DNA of 64,000 nt. It comes from Sulfurovum riftiae. Its GTDB lineage: Bacteria; Campylobacterota; Campylobacteria; Campylobacterales; Sulfurovaceae. Below the pieces are notes generated by a model. The model was not told the origin of the DNA, searched no databases, and saw only the letters and a program-made list of their open reading frames with translations. A program made the translations under genes and the position numbers. The stretch spans positions 124,001-188,000 of the forward strand of contig NZ_LNKT01000001.1 in NCBI RefSeq assembly GCF_001595645.1, written 5' to 3'. Positions 1 to 9,830 of the stretch are shown here, piece after piece (position 1 is the stretch's first letter; every line of letters starts with the position of its first letter).

Positions 1-551
1 AAGAGTAGTACGGCAGCAGTGTAGAGCAGTGCATCAATGATGAAGGCAGTGTCAAAGCCAAGAAAGTAGGTGACGATACCTCCGACGGCCATGCCTGCAG
101 CATAGGTGAAAGACCAGATGATGGAGTGGATCTCGTTGGTGTTCTTGAGCATCTCCCCTTTGATGAGCTTCGGGAAAAGTGCCATTTCGGCAGAAAAGAG
201 CATGGATGCTGCAGAAGAACGTATGAAGATGAGCAGCATCAATACCCAGACCCAGGCCAGAGAATTGATGAAGATGAACCCGACGGTGGCTGTGATCTCT
301 ATGAGAAGGAGGGTGAGCATCAGTTTTTTGAAATCGATCCTGTCAATGACAATGCCGATGAGCGGAGCCAGTATGACTGCAGGCAGCATTGCCATGGCAG
401 CGGTCAAAGCAATGGTGACCTCGTTCGCCCCGAAAGAGACGATCATCGAAAAGATGGCAACCTGTGAGAACCAGGTACCGAAATAGGAGATCAACTGTAT
501 GAGTGAGAGTCTGGCAACGATAGGGTGCTTAAGGGTTTCTCTATAGGTCAT
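1..551 (-). CDS. MFS transporter, N-terminal part (cut by window start)
   Basis: Reading the minus strand from the ATG at 551 gives an open frame that runs off the window edge (about 183 residues). It starts MTYRETLKHPIVARLSLIQL and contains about five hydrophobic segments separated by short charged loops; the loop with IDRID and FKK fits the cytoplasmic loop between helices 2 and 3 of major facilitator superfamily carriers. The subgroup looks like the EntS/transmembrane-effector type of exporter, but the substrate cannot be told. It lies 8 bases downstream of the CinA-like gene on the same strand, so the two are probably cotranscribed. Confidence 0.8.
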   Translation of the reverse strand, partial: MTYRETLKHPIVARLSLIQLISYFGTWFSQVAIFSMIVSFGANEVTIALTAAMAMLPAVILAPLIGIVIDRIDFKKLMLTLLLIEITATVGFIFINSLAWVWVLMLLIFIRSSAASMLFSAEMALFPKLIKGEMLKNTNEIHSIIWSFTYAAGMAVGGIVTYFLGFDTAFIIDALLYTAAVLL

Positions 552-559
552 ACAACTGT

Positions 560-1309
560 TTATGATTCATCGTTCAGACCGTAACGGATCTGTCTTCTTT
601 CAAGCAGGTCAATATAGCGATGAAAGGCCTCTTTGGCTTTCTTTTCATCGTGTGAAGCGACAGAGATGGAGACCCGCCATCCGTCGGTGTAGAGTTTAGG
701 CAGGGAGGAGAACTCTACATCTTTCGGCATCTGCTCCATCACCTCTATGAGTTCATTCTCTTTACAAAGCGCAGTGAGGGTATAACGGTAGTAGGTCTTT
801 GTCTCCGGCAGCAGCTTCTCTACGATCTCTTCTACCATGGGGTGGCTCATTTCCGGAAAACCGGGCATGAAAAAGTAACGCTCATCCAGAGAGAAGGCCG
901 GCATTTTGTTCACCGGATTGTCAAGCAGTTTTGCCCCTTTGGGCAGTTGCGCCATTTTAATGGGGTGAGGGTAGGCATCTTCTCCCAGTTTCTCTTCTAT
1001 GATCTGCTTTGCTTCAGGATGTACCCGAAGCACACCGTCTTTTAGTGCGATGGAAGCACATTTTCGGGTATGGTCATCCGGTGTGGAGCCGATACCGCCG
1101 AATGAGAAGAGTACGGGGTTGGGCTGTGAAGCGATGAATTTGATGGTCTGCACAATGAGTGCCGGGTCGTCCTCTATGATGAATGAGGCTGAAAGTTTAG
1201 CCCCTTTTTTTGCCAATGTTCTGGTGACGAAGTCAAAGTGCTTGTCCTGACGCCGTCGGTTGAGGATCTCTGTACCGATGATGAGGGTGAAAAATGTAGG
1301 TTCAGGCAT
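560..1309 (-). CDS. CinA-like molybdopterin-binding domain protein
   Basis: 249 residues. The N-terminal 170 or so match the MoCF/CinA N-terminal (COG1058) fold: it begins with a strand ending in IIGTEILNRR, has the characteristic SFGGIGSTPDD loop near residues 89-99, and a later MPGFPEM turn. It lacks the C-terminal nicotinamide-nucleotide amidase domain of full CinA, as in other short family members. The exact role is unknown; family members bind molybdopterin-like or nucleotide pyrophosphate substrates. The gene sits directly downstream of rpoD, from which it is separated by a heptamer-repeat tract, and upstream of the MFS gene. Confidence 0.8.
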   Translation of the reverse strand: MPEPTFFTLIIGTEILNRRRQDKHFDFVTRTLAKKGAKLSASFIIEDDPALIVQTIKFIASQPNPVLFSFGGIGSTPDDHTRKCASIALKDGVLRVHPEAKQIIEEKLGEDAYPHPIKMAQLPKGAKLLDNPVNKMPAFSLDERYFFMPGFPEMSHPMVEEIVEKLLPETKTYYRYTLTALCKENELIEVMEQMPKDVEFSSLPKLYTDGWRVSISVASHDEKKAKEAFHRYIDLLERRQIRYGLNDES

Positions 1310-1321
1310 ATTGTGCTCTTT

Positions 1322-1356
1322 CTGAACGCTCAGAGCTGAACACTGAACGCTGGGTT
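1322..1356. repeat. Degenerate heptanucleotide tract at the rpoD 3' end
   Basis: Five consecutive 7-base units can be read here: CTGAACG, CTCAGAG, CTGAACA, CTGAACG, CTGGGTT. The tract abuts and slightly overlaps the TAA stop of rpoD. The same unit style recurs inside the gene at 8709-9830. Confidence 0.6.
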
Positions 1357-3196
1357 ATTCTTCAATATAATTTTTAAGTTTACGTCCTACTTTAGGGTGT
1401 TTCAGCTTCTTGATCGCGGAAGACTCGATCTGTCTGACACGCTCTCTTGTGACATTGAGCTCCTTGCCGATCTCTTCAAGGGTTCTGTCACTCTCATCTT
1501 CAAGCAGACCGAAGCGCATACGGATGACTGCCTTTTCTCTTTCATTGAGCTGGTCAAGAACTTCGTCTATCTGGTTGTTAAGGTCGTCTTTGAGGACAAC
1601 ATCGGTCGGAGAAAGGGTGGTCTTGTCTTCGATGAAGTCACCGAATCTTCCGTCATCCTCGTCACCTACAGGTGTTTCAAGAGAGACAGGCTCTTTTGTG
1701 ATCTTGATGACATTCTTCACTTTGTCGACAGTCAGGCCGACCTCTTTGGCGATCGTTTCAAGATCGGGCTCTTTACCAGTCTCCTGAAGATGTTTTCTGA
1801 TGATCTTGTTGATACGGTTGATCGTTTCGATCATATGGATCGGGATACGGATGGTTCTTGCCTGGTCCGCGATGGCACGGCTGATCGCCTGGCGGATCCA
1901 CCATGTGGCATAGGTGGAGAATTTGTACCCTTTTTCATATTCGAACTTGTCAACAGCTTTCATAAGGCCGATGTTACCCTCCTGGATGAGGTCGAGGAAC
2001 GGAAGCCCTCTGTTGGTGTAACGTTTGGCAATGGAAACGACCAGTCTGAGGTTCGACTTTGCCATACGTGTCTTGGCCACTTCGCTTTTTGCTTTACCCT
2101 GACGGATCTGCTCGAGGATCGCCTGGAGTTTCTCTTCGGAGAGGTCGAAGCCACCCTTGCTCGCCTCTCTGGTCTCGAAAAGTTTCTTGATCTCCACATA
2201 GGTACTGACCATCGTCGTTTCAGGTACGGCATCGATGATGTCGTCTTTGTCCATATTGATGATATTGTCAAGTATCTTCTGGTGGTTTTCTTTGAGTGTG
2301 TCATTGAAGAGTGGCAGTTTGTATTCGAGACGCTTGAGCTCTTTTTCAAAACTGTCATCGCTTCTGAGTGCCGTCTCCATCGCTTTGACCAGTTCATTGA
2401 TGAGTTTGGATGTTGGTCCGAGGTCAAGAAGGGCTGCTTTGAGCTGCTCTTTTTTATAGGCGATCTTGAGTCTTTCATGAATGATCTTGACAGGGTCAGT
2501 CTCTTTTTCAAGGAAAGAGTCGAGGTCTTCACGTGCTTTCATCCACTCTTTTTTTGCTTTTTCAAGCTTTTTGAAGCTCTCTACGACCTGCTTGACCCTT
2601 TTGTCGTTCTTCGGTACAGCCTCTTCACCTTCGGCTGCTTCACCCTCAGTTGCATCATCATCGCTTTTATCGTCCTCAAAGCTTTTGAAAAGCTCTTTTA
2701 CACGTCTCTCACGGTTAAGAAGCGGCTCTTTGTAGTTGAGGATATAGCCGATGAGGTAGGGGACCGAACAGATCGCATCGATGATGATATCTTCACCCTC
2801 CTCGATACGCTTGGAAAGATCTACTTCCTCTTCCTTTGTCAGAAGAGGGATCTTGCCCATTTCACGCAGATACATTCTGACAGGAGAGTCGGAACGGCTC
2901 CATTCGAGAAGCTCTTTCTCTTTATGCAGATCGAATTCATCTTCTTCACCTGTCACCCCTTTTTTACGGGCATCTTCCCTTCTTTTCTTCTCTTTGTCGA
3001 TCAGGAACCTGGCATATTCGGATGCTGAAATAATGTCGACCTTGTTATCGACGGAGAGTTTGTGGATCTTTTTTGCCTGGGCGGCAGTGACCTGTTTACC
3101 GAACTCTTTGGCAATATTCTCGAAGGTGACGACATCACCTTTCTTTTTAGACTTAAATAACGCTTCTATGTTTTTCATGCTGTCTTTTGCTGCCAT
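1355..3196 (-). CDS. rpoD: RNA polymerase primary sigma factor RpoD
   Basis: 613 residues, usual for campylobacterotal sigma-70. It directs core RNA polymerase to housekeeping promoters. Visible parts are region 1.1 (about 1-80), region 1.2 with [16 protein letters not shown] (about 103-118), an acidic non-conserved insert around residues 180-200 rich in D/E/A, region 2 with [20 protein letters not shown] and the [11 protein letters not shown] helix that reads the -10 box, and region 4 with the helix-turn-helix [19 protein letters not shown] (about 572-590). The first M of MAAKDSMKN was taken as start. It is divergent from leuD. Confidence 0.97.
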   Translation of the reverse strand: MAAKDSMKNIEALFKSKKKGDVVTFENIAKEFGKQVTAAQAKKIHKLSVDNKVDIISASEYARFLIDKEKKRREDARKKGVTGEEDEFDLHKEKELLEWSRSDSPVRMYLREMGKIPLLTKEEEVDLSKRIEEGEDIIIDAICSVPYLIGYILNYKEPLLNRERRVKELFKSFEDDKSDDDATEGEAAEGEEAVPKNDKRVKQVVESFKKLEKAKKEWMKAREDLDSFLEKETDPVKIIHERLKIAYKKEQLKAALLDLGPTSKLINELVKAMETALRSDDSFEKELKRLEYKLPLFNDTLKENHQKILDNIINMDKDDIIDAVPETTMVSTYVEIKKLFETREASKGGFDLSEEKLQAILEQIRQGKAKSEVAKTRMAKSNLRLVVSIAKRYTNRGLPFLDLIQEGNIGLMKAVDKFEYEKGYKFSTYATWWIRQAISRAIADQARTIRIPIHMIETINRINKIIRKHLQETGKEPDLETIAKEVGLTVDKVKNVIKITKEPVSLETPVGDEDDGRFGDFIEDKTTLSPTDVVLKDDLNNQIDEVLDQLNEREKAVIRMRFGLLEDESDRTLEEIGKELNVTRERVRQIESSAIKKLKHPKVGRKLKNYIEE

Positions 3197-3304
3197 TCCT
3201 GTCCTTGGTTTGTAAGTGATGAAGTTTAAAAATTGATTAAGGTGGATTATACCGAAATTTTCTTCATTTCAGGTGTAAAATTTGTTAAATTTCAATTTTT
3301 AGGC

Positions 3305-3314
3305 TATAATCGCG
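3305..3314 (+). promoter_or_regulatory. leuD promoter -10 with CGCG discriminator
   Basis: TATAAT at 3305-3310 is followed directly by CGCG. It lies about 45 bases upstream of the leuD TTG start in the AT-rich rpoD-leuD intergenic region. No clear -35 is seen, as is usual in this group. Confidence 0.6.
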
Positions 3315-3355
3315 AAAATTTTTACGGAATTCACTTCCGATTAAAGGATGAAACT

Positions 3356-3853
3356 TTGCAAGGTAAAGTTTGGAAATTTGGTGACAATATCGATACAGAT
3401 TTGATCATCGCAGCAAGATATTTGAATACGAGTGAGCCGTCAGAACTGGCCAAACATGTCATGGAAGATGCAGATCCGGAGTTCGTTGCCAAAATGAATG
3501 AAGGCGACATCATCGTGGCTGGTGAGAACTTCGGTTGCGGTTCAAGCCGTGAACACGCGCCCATTGCACTTAAAGCAGCAGGGATCAATGCGATCATCGC
3601 ACCGACATTCGCACGTATCTTCTACAGAAATGCATTCAATATGGGACTGCCGATCTTCGAACTGCCCGAAGCAGAGGAGATCAACGAAGGTGATGTGGTA
3701 CGAGTCGATATGGATGCAGGCGAGATCATCAATGTGACACAGGCAAAGACCTACAAATTCACTCCGATCCCTGAATTCATGCAGGAGTTGGTCAATGCAG
3801 GCGGACTGATAGAGTTTGCCAAAAAAGAGATAGCAGCAGGAGCGAAACAATGA
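3356..3853 (+). CDS. leuD: 3-isopropylmalate dehydratase small subunit
   Basis: 165 residues from a TTG start at 3356. With LeuC it isomerises 2-isopropylmalate to 3-isopropylmalate in leucine biosynthesis. It is the short form of LeuD, with [16 protein letters not shown] near the N-terminus and the swivelling-domain signature [10 protein letters not shown]. An upstream in-frame extension to 3233 is open but runs across the TATAAT promoter and is not conserved protein, so I reject it. The TTG is preceded by AAGGA at 3344-3348 with good spacing, whereas the nearby ATG at 3348 is out of frame. The stop overlaps the leuB start (ATGA). leuC is not in the window. Confidence 0.92.
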   Translation: MQGKVWKFGDNIDTDLIIAARYLNTSEPSELAKHVMEDADPEFVAKMNEGDIIVAGENFGCGSSREHAPIALKAAGINAIIAPTFARIFYRNAFNMGLPIFELPEAEEINEGDVVRVDMDAGEIINVTQAKTYKFTPIPEFMQELVNAGGLIEFAKKEIAAGAKQ

Positions 3854-4917
3854 AAACATATAGAATAGGTGTGATCAAAGGTGACGGGATCGGTCCCGAG
3901 ATCGTAGATGAGGCCATTAAAGTACTTGATTCTGTTTCTGTTACACAGGGATTCAACCTTAAATATGAAGAGATGCTGCTTGGCGGTGCTGCCATAGATG
4001 AGACCGGTGTACCGCTTCCCGAAGAGACCATTCAGGGTGTCAAGAAGTGTGATGCTGTCCTTTTCGGTGCCATCGGCGGACCGAAGTGGGACAACCTTGA
4101 GCGTCATCTCAGACCGGAGACCGGGCTTCTGGGACTCAGAAAAGAGATGGGCACTTTTGCCAACCTCAGACCGGCGATGGTCTATGACGAACTGGTGAAC
4201 GCTTCAAGCCTCAAGCCTGAAGTGATCCAGGGTGTGGACATCATGGTAGTGCGTGAACTGACAGGCGGTATTTACTTTGGTCAGCCAAGAGAACTGCTCG
4301 AAGAGAAAGCCTACAACACAATGGTCTATACCAAAGAAGAGGTAAGACGTATTGCTGTTGTGGCATTTGACATTGCTATGAAGCGTAACAAGCGCATCTG
4401 TTCTGTGGACAAAGCCAATGTATTGGAAGTCAGCCAGTTCTGGAGAGAGATCGTTGAGGACGTAGCGAAGGATTACCCTGAAGTAGAGCTTTCACATATG
4501 TATGTCGACAATGCAGCGATGCAGCTGATCCGTGACCCAAAACAGTTCGATGTCATTCTGACAGGGAATATCTTTGGAGATATCCTCTCCGATGCAGCTT
4601 CCATGCTTTCAGGTTCCATCGGGCTTCTTCCGAGTGCGAGTACAGGGAAGGGTGTCGGCCTTTTCGAACCGATACACGGTTCCGCACCCGATATTGCAGG
4701 ACAGGGGATCGCAAACCCGCTTGCAACGATCTCAAGTGCCAGCATGATGCTTCGTTATGCACTGGGTGAGACCGAAGCGGCAGACAAGATCGATGAAGCG
4801 ATCAGAAAAGCACTGAGCGAAGGGTATCGTACCGGAGATATTGGCGACTATGATGCCAAAGAGATCTGCAGCTGTACAGAGATGGGTGATATTATCGCCA
4901 ATTATGTCTCAAAATAG
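3850..4917 (+). CDS. leuB: 3-isopropylmalate dehydrogenase
   Basis: 355 residues, normal family length. It oxidatively decarboxylates 3-isopropylmalate with NAD+ to 2-oxoisocaproate in the leucine pathway. The N-terminal [16 protein letters not shown], the substrate loop [18 protein letters not shown] and the metal/NAD region [19 protein letters not shown] followed by [17 protein letters not shown] are typical. Translationally coupled to leuD by a 4-base overlap. Confidence 0.97.
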   Translation: MKTYRIGVIKGDGIGPEIVDEAIKVLDSVSVTQGFNLKYEEMLLGGAAIDETGVPLPEETIQGVKKCDAVLFGAIGGPKWDNLERHLRPETGLLGLRKEMGTFANLRPAMVYDELVNASSLKPEVIQGVDIMVVRELTGGIYFGQPRELLEEKAYNTMVYTKEEVRRIAVVAFDIAMKRNKRICSVDKANVLEVSQFWREIVEDVAKDYPEVELSHMYVDNAAMQLIRDPKQFDVILTGNIFGDILSDAASMLSGSIGLLPSASTGKGVGLFEPIHGSAPDIAGQGIANPLATISSASMMLRYALGETEAADKIDEAIRKALSEGYRTGDIGDYDAKEICSCTEMGDIIANYVSK

Positions 4918-4929
4918 ATAGGTTTTTAA

Positions 4930-5766
4930 ATGGAAAAGCGCGCAAGGGTTCTCATTGACTGTGAAGATGCCAAAGGACTGGTATACAAGATCTCAAAAGT
5001 CTTTTATGACCGGGATCTGAATATCGACAACAACCGTGAATTCGTTGACAAAGAACAGAACCGTTTCTTTATGCGTACAGTGGTCACCGGGCTTTTCGAT
5101 GTCAATGAACTGCTTGAAGAGCTCAAATCTGTAGTCCCGGATGATGCACATATACGTGTGATCGAACCGAAGACCAAGAAGATCGTTCTACTTGCGACCA
5201 AAGAGTCCCATGCTCTGGGTGACATTCTTATCCGTTATATGGATGGTGACCTTGGTGCGGATATTGAATGCGTCATTGCAAACCACGATACACTCAGGGA
5301 CCTTGTAGAACGTTTTGACATTCCTTTCCACTATATTCCTGCGGAAGATCTGAGCAGGGAAGTACATGAAGCCAAAGTCATGGAACAGATAGACCAGTAT
5401 ACGTTCGATTACATCGTTCTAGCAAAATATATGCGTATACTGACACCGAAATTCGTCAAAGCCTACCCGCAGCAGATCATCAATATACACCACTCTTTTC
5501 TTCCTGCTTTCATCGGAGCAAACCCCTACAAACAGGCATTTGAGCGTGGGGTGAAGATCATCGGGGCTACGGCACACTTTGTAACGGATGATCTGGACGA
5601 AGGCCCTATCATCGCACAGGATGTTATTCCTGTGAATCACCGTTTCTCCTGGAAAGATATGCAGAGAGCAGGACGGGACGGAGAGAAGATCGTACTCTCA
5701 CGTGCACTTTCCCTTGTCTTACAGGACAGGGTTTTTGTCAACGGGAACAAAACGGTAATTTTTTAG
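4930..5766 (+). CDS. purU: Formyltetrahydrofolate deformylase
   Basis: 278 residues. It hydrolyses 10-formyltetrahydrofolate to tetrahydrofolate and formate, balancing one-carbon pools. The N-terminal ACT domain (about 1-80) begins RVLIDCEDAKGLVYKISKVF. The C-terminal formyltransferase fold carries NIHHSFLPAF from about residue 183 and GATAHFVTDDLDEGPII, giving the catalytic Asn, His and Asp. It starts 12 bases after leuB, so it probably shares the leu transcript. Confidence 0.94.
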   Translation: MEKRARVLIDCEDAKGLVYKISKVFYDRDLNIDNNREFVDKEQNRFFMRTVVTGLFDVNELLEELKSVVPDDAHIRVIEPKTKKIVLLATKESHALGDILIRYMDGDLGADIECVIANHDTLRDLVERFDIPFHYIPAEDLSREVHEAKVMEQIDQYTFDYIVLAKYMRILTPKFVKAYPQQIINIHHSFLPAFIGANPYKQAFERGVKIIGATAHFVTDDLDEGPIIAQDVIPVNHRFSWKDMQRAGRDGEKIVLSRALSLVLQDRVFVNGNKTVIF

Positions 5767-5781
5767 AGTATCCTCATTTAA

Positions 5782-5890
5782 TCACACGACAGTGTGCTCT
5801 TGTCGTGGTGAACGCCCTTGAAAGCGAAGCGATTCGAGAGCCACGACGCTTTTTTTGCTTCGTTTTTTTCTAAAAAAAATGACGAGAGAA
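5782..5890 (-). repeat. Dispersed noncoding hairpin element, copy 1
   Basis: Read on the minus strand, this purU-trmL intergenic segment matches 59701-59815 read on the plus strand. Shared parts are an A/T block (T-run, AGAAAAAAACGAAGC, A-run), a 32-34 base loop with CTCTCGAATCGCTTCGCTTT, and a short CACAC...GTGTG hairpin. The loop is closed here by a 7-bp stem, GTCGTGG (5802-5808) with CCACGAC (5841-5847). The stem sequence differs between the copies but pairing is kept. Confidence 0.7.
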
Positions 5891-5927
5891 ACAATGCCAC
5901 AAGTTGGGGTGAAAGGAAAATAGATTT

Positions 5928-6422
5928 ATGTTCAATATAGTCTTGGTAGAACCGCAGATCCCTCAGAATACCGGTACCATAGGACGTCTTTGTGTCAATC
6001 TCGGTGCAACACTACACCTCATCAAGCCTCTGGGCTTCGATATCGATGACAAGGCGGTCAAACGTGCCGGGTTGGACTACTGGAAATATCTCGATCTCGT
6101 TGTTTGGGAGAGTTTTGACGAATTTCTAAAAGCACACCCGATCGATACACACTCCTACATGGCAACGACAAAAACAGACAATCTCTACTTCAATGCACCG
6201 TTCCAGAAGGGAGACTACATTCTCTTCGGTTCGGAGACCAAAGGGATCGATGAAAAAGTACTTCTTGAACATCCCCAGCAGTGCATTACTATCCCCATGG
6301 GCGGCAAAGGCAGGAGCCTGAATTTGGGTGTAAGTGTGGGTGTGGTCATCTACGATGCCCTGCGACAGAATTATGAGGGGTTTGAGAAGATCACCATAGA
6401 AAATACACTGGAAGGAAAATAA
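5928..6422 (+). CDS. trmL: tRNA (cytidine/uridine-2'-O-)-methyltransferase TrmL
   Basis: 164 residues, a SPOUT-class enzyme of usual TrmL (YibK) length. It 2'-O-methylates the wobble base of tRNA-Leu isoacceptors. Family motifs visible are NIVLVEPQIPQNTGTIGR at the N-terminus, LFGSETKGI near 103, and the knotted SAM-binding C-terminus SLNLGVSVGVVIYDALRQ. A 1-base gap separates it from the small membrane ORF downstream. Confidence 0.93.
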   Translation: MFNIVLVEPQIPQNTGTIGRLCVNLGATLHLIKPLGFDIDDKAVKRAGLDYWKYLDLVVWESFDEFLKAHPIDTHSYMATTKTDNLYFNAPFQKGDYILFGSETKGIDEKVLLEHPQQCITIPMGGKGRSLNLGVSVGVVIYDALRQNYEGFEKITIENTLEGK

Positions 6423-6423
6423 C

Positions 6424-6594
6424 ATGTCATTCGGAGATTACCTGTATATTGTAGTAGCGATCCTCTTTTCATATATGACCTTTGTCATTATTAGAAACAA
6501 TTTTCGATCCAAATTTGATGAAGAGCAGAGACGAAAAGATCTTAAAGATGAATATGAAGATGACTATACGTCAGACAAGCCCAAAAAAGACTAA
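6424..6594 (+). CDS. Small single-pass membrane protein, unknown
   Basis: 56 residues from an ATG one base after the trmL stop. Residues 5-24 form one hydrophobic helix (DYLYIVVAILFSYMTFVIIR), followed by a highly charged K/D/E-rich cytoplasmic tail ending in KPKKD. I do not recognise a family. Tight spacing behind trmL and an intact frame down to the glyS leader support a real gene. Confidence 0.6.
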   Translation: MSFGDYLYIVVAILFSYMTFVIIRNNFRSKFDEEQRRKDLKDEYEDDYTSDKPKKD

Positions 6595-6656
6595 CCCCCT
6601 ATTTACCAACTTTTGGATAAAATAAGTGCCATTATTATGCCTACAGGATTATCCAA

Positions 6657-8705
6657 ATGACACAACCACTACTTATCGAGATCGGTGTAGAAGAACTTCC
6701 CGCTATCCCACTGCTTAAAATCGTATCGAACATAGAGAGATCATGGAAAGAGATCCTTGAGAGCTATAAACTGAATACGGAATTTGAATTCATCTATACA
6801 CCCAGACGTCTGGTGCTTAAACACAGTGCAATGCCAGCAAAACAGGAAGATCAGACCATCGAGCTCATGGGACCCCCGGTCGCAGCTGCGATCAAAGAGG
6901 GGGTTCCGACGAAAGCGGCAGAAGGGTTTGCCAGAAAGTGCGGCGTGGCATTTGAGGCACTTGGACGTGCAGACAACAACGGCAGAGAAGTGCTCTACTA
7001 CAAGAAAGAGGAAAAGGGGGCAGAGACTGTCTCTCTTCTTCAGGAGATGCTTGAAAAGTGGATCGCATCGATGTCTTTTGGAAAAATGATGCGCTGGGGA
7101 AGCAGGACGGATGAGTTCATCCGTCCCATCCGATGGCTGCAGGTTAGAATGGGTGAGAATGCCGTTCCAGCAGAACTCTTCGGTGTACACTCGGATACCA
7201 AGACCTATGTACACAGGATGGTAAGCTACGATGCGGTAGAGGTGCCGACGATAGAAAGTTATGAAAAGATACTTTCCGAAGGTGCGGTCATGCTACAGCC
7301 CAAAGAGAGAGAAACGGTCATCCTTTCAGAATTTGATGCATTGGAAGCAGAGCACAATATCATTATCGAAAGAGATAGGGCATTGCTTGCCGAAGTGGTT
7401 GCCATTACCGAAAATCCCAGAGCACTTGTAGGGACCTTCGACGAACTTTTCCTTGAACTCCCGCCTGAAGTGATCATCACGTCAATGAAAGAGCATCAAA
7501 GGTATTTCCCCGTCTTCGAACATGGCAAGATCACCAATAAATTCGTAGTGGTGAGTAATGCCTATACCGATGACTATAGTAAAGTGATCGCCGGGAATGA
7601 GCGTGTACTCAAACCGCGTCTTGCCGACGGCCTTTTCTTCTATAGAAATGACCTCAGGAACGGCCTCACCACCGACGGGCTTGAAAAAGTGCAGTTCATT
7701 GACGGACTCGGATCTCTGGCAGACAAGATCAAGCGTGAAAAAAGTATTGCGATCCGACTGCTTGCACTCTACATGGATAAACTGGAAACTCAGACAGGTA
7801 AAAGTTCTGCAGAACTCGAGAAACTGATGGACAGAGCCGTAGAATTGGCAAAAGCTGACCTGATGAGCGAAATGGTCTATGAATTCACAGAGCTTCAGGG
7901 GCTTATGGGGTATTACTATGCCAAGGCGCTTGGTGAGGATCCTCTGGTCTACAACGCTATCAAAGAGCAGTATATGCCTGTCGGTGAAGGCGCTGAGCTT
8001 CCAAGCTCGCTCTTCTCTTCCATCGTGGCGATGAGTAACAAGCTCGATACACTCTTTGGACTCTTCTCTGTAGGAAAGATCCCTACCGGCTCGAAAGATC
8101 CGTTCGCACTCAGACGTGCAGTGAACGGGATCGTGCGTATTGTGACGGAGAATGATATACCGTTCAACATCGATGATATGCTTGAACTGCTCAAGGGTGA
8201 GTATGCCGACTTCGATATGGAGGTACTCAAAGCTTTCATCATCGAACGTATCAACAAGTCACTCGATGCCAATCCGTCTGTCATCGCAGCGGTGCTGGCT
8301 TCTGGAGAGAGGGATGTCAACGAGATCGCCAAGAAAGTGGCTGCACTCAACGAGATCGTTTCTGCCGATACATTCAAAGAGCAGTTCACCACCTTCAAAC
8401 GTGTAGCGAATATTTCCAAAGATGTAGACCTGGAAGGCGATCTGGATATCGACATCTCCCTCTTTAAAGAAGAGGCGGAGGTCACACTCTATACGGCATA
8501 TGAAAAAGTGATCCATCAGGATTTCCCTGACTATAAAACACGTCTTGAAGCACTGTTCGGGCTGAAACGTGAACTTGATGCCTACTTCGATGATGTCCTT
8601 GTCAATACGGAAGATGAAGTATTGAAGAGAAATAGACTGCATACGATTGCATCTGTCTATAAGACGTTCAGGGATATCGCGGATATCAAAGAGATCTCTG
8701 TCTGA
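6657..8705 (+). CDS. glyS: Glycyl-tRNA synthetase beta subunit
   Basis: 682 residues, usual length. With GlyQ it forms the alpha2-beta2 enzyme that charges tRNA-Gly. The N-terminus LLIEIGVEELPAIPL, the region TPRRLVLK, the block RWGSRTDEFIRPIRWL and the central KEHQRYFPVF are signature stretches. The C-terminal third (NRLHTIASVYKTFRDIAD) is the DALR-like tRNA-binding domain. glyQ is not in the window. It is followed after 3 bases by the MnmC2-like oxidase. Confidence 0.96.
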   Translation: MTQPLLIEIGVEELPAIPLLKIVSNIERSWKEILESYKLNTEFEFIYTPRRLVLKHSAMPAKQEDQTIELMGPPVAAAIKEGVPTKAAEGFARKCGVAFEALGRADNNGREVLYYKKEEKGAETVSLLQEMLEKWIASMSFGKMMRWGSRTDEFIRPIRWLQVRMGENAVPAELFGVHSDTKTYVHRMVSYDAVEVPTIESYEKILSEGAVMLQPKERETVILSEFDALEAEHNIIIERDRALLAEVVAITENPRALVGTFDELFLELPPEVIITSMKEHQRYFPVFEHGKITNKFVVVSNAYTDDYSKVIAGNERVLKPRLADGLFFYRNDLRNGLTTDGLEKVQFIDGLGSLADKIKREKSIAIRLLALYMDKLETQTGKSSAELEKLMDRAVELAKADLMSEMVYEFTELQGLMGYYYAKALGEDPLVYNAIKEQYMPVGEGAELPSSLFSSIVAMSNKLDTLFGLFSVGKIPTGSKDPFALRRAVNGIVRIVTENDIPFNIDDMLELLKGEYADFDMEVLKAFIIERINKSLDANPSVIAAVLASGERDVNEIAKKVAALNEIVSADTFKEQFTTFKRVANISKDVDLEGDLDIDISLFKEEAEVTLYTAYEKVIHQDFPDYKTRLEALFGLKRELDAYFDDVLVNTEDEVLKRNRLHTIASVYKTFRDIADIKEISV

Positions 8706-8708
8706 TCA

Positions 8709-9830
8709 ATGACAGAGACATATGATGCTATCGTCATAGGAGCGGGTATTACAGGATGTTGTACGGCTTTTGCTCTGCATCAGAAAGGGCAGAACGTTCT
8801 TCTGATCGATCGCAGCGGTTCGGCAGCGACAGGCGGTTCCGGTGCTGCCGGTGCATTTGTTTCTCCCAAGATTGGTAAGGGGGGTCCGCTTCAGGCACTT
8901 ACCAACGAAGCCTTTCTTTTTGCCAAAGATTTCTATCTTGAACATTTTCCAGATTATTTTCATCAGACAGGTGTCATACGTATCCCCAAAGATAGAGAGG
9001 ATGCAGAGAAATTTCCTATTTATGAGCAGTATAATGATACGAAGTACCGATGGGTAGAACCTGCAGAGTTACAAAAGCTGGGTATTGAAGAAGAACATAG
9101 AAGTTTTCTCTTCGAAGAGGCCGGTGTCTGCGATGCCCCCGAACTCTGCAATGCGATTCTTAAAGAAGTATCTTTTAAACAATTCGATGTAAAAACGTTA
9201 GAGTATGATGGTTTACAGTGGCATCTTCTGAACACTGAACGCTTAATGCTTAACGCTAAGCACGTAGTGCTTGCCACCGGCTATCAGAACGACCTGTTCG
9301 ACATGCGCTATATGGCTGTCAAAGGTACCTGGGGTTCGCGCGGTGATTATGATAGCCAACTGGATATGAAAGTAAGCATGCACAAAAGTATCTCCGTCTC
9401 TGCCAATGTCAACGGTATCATCAAAATTGGGGCAACGCATGTAAAGTCCAAAGAACCGTGTGTGGTATGCGACGGTAAACCGCTCAAAGGTCTTTTTGAA
9501 AAAGCGTCGCAGATGGTAGATACGAGCGACTTCAGGCTCAAAGAGACGTTCTGTGGGATGCGGGCAGGATCCAAAGACTATTTCCCTTTGGCCGGTAAAG
9601 TGATAGATGTAGAGTTCATGTTCGAAAAATACCCAAATGTTATACGGGGCGCAAAACCTCCGTTGAAACATATGGATAAGCTATATATTTGCAACGGTGT
9701 AGGAGGGCGGGGGTTCGTCTTTGCACCGCTTATGGCAAAATGGCTTTCGGAACTGATTGTTGAAGACAAAGAGATGGACAGGCGTGTGAACCCTGACAGA
9801 CTTTTTTTGAAATGGTGTAGAAAACTGTAG
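8709..9830 (+). CDS. FAD-dependent oxidoreductase, MnmC C-terminal domain-like
   Basis: 373 residues of the DAO (D-amino-acid oxidase) fold. The Rossmann FAD motif AIVIGAGITGCCTAFAL is at the N-terminus, then the GGSGAAGAFVSPKIGKGGPL segment. The C-terminus has CGMRAGSKDYFPLAGKV and GGRGFVFAPLMAKWLSEL, closely matching the FAD domain of MnmC that demodifies cmnm5(s2)U34 in tRNA, so a tRNA-modification role is likely; a glycine-oxidase role is the alternative. Two oddities: residues about 174-185 are encoded by five 7-base units (9228-9262), and the TAG stop (9828-9830) lies inside the terminal repeat of a 205-bp element. Confidence 0.75.
   Translation: MTETYDAIVIGAGITGCCTAFALHQKGQNVLLIDRSGSAATGGSGAAGAFVSPKIGKGGPLQALTNEAFLFAKDFYLEHFPDYFHQTGVIRIPKDREDAEKFPIYEQYNDTKYRWVEPAELQKLGIEEEHRSFLFEEAGVCDAPELCNAILKEVSFKQFDVKTLEYDGLQWHLLNTERLMLNAKHVVLATGYQNDLFDMRYMAVKGTWGSRGDYDSQLDMKVSMHKSISVSANVNGIIKIGATHVKSKEPCVVCDGKPLKGLFEKASQMVDTSDFRLKETFCGMRAGSKDYFPLAGKVIDVEFMFEKYPNVIRGAKPPLKHMDKLYICNGVGGRGFVFAPLMAKWLSELIVEDKEMDRRVNPDRLFLKWCRKL
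9228..9262. repeat. Heptanucleotide tract inside the MnmC2-like gene
   Basis: Units CTGAACA, CTGAACG, CTTAATG, CTTAACG, CTAAGCA occur in tandem within the coding sequence. The first two units are identical to units of the tract next to rpoD at 1322-1356. The frame is intact through the tract. Confidence 0.6.

Noticed and set aside
1397-3028. A 543-codon open frame on the plus strand opposite rpoD
   Set aside because: It is a complement shadow of rpoD codon usage; the translation is cysteine- and phenylalanine-rich with no family features, while rpoD on the other strand is certain.
3233-3355. N-terminal extension of leuD from 3233
   Set aside because: It crosses the TATAAT promoter and is unlike any LeuD; the TTG at 3356 has a proper ribosome-binding site and gives the family length.
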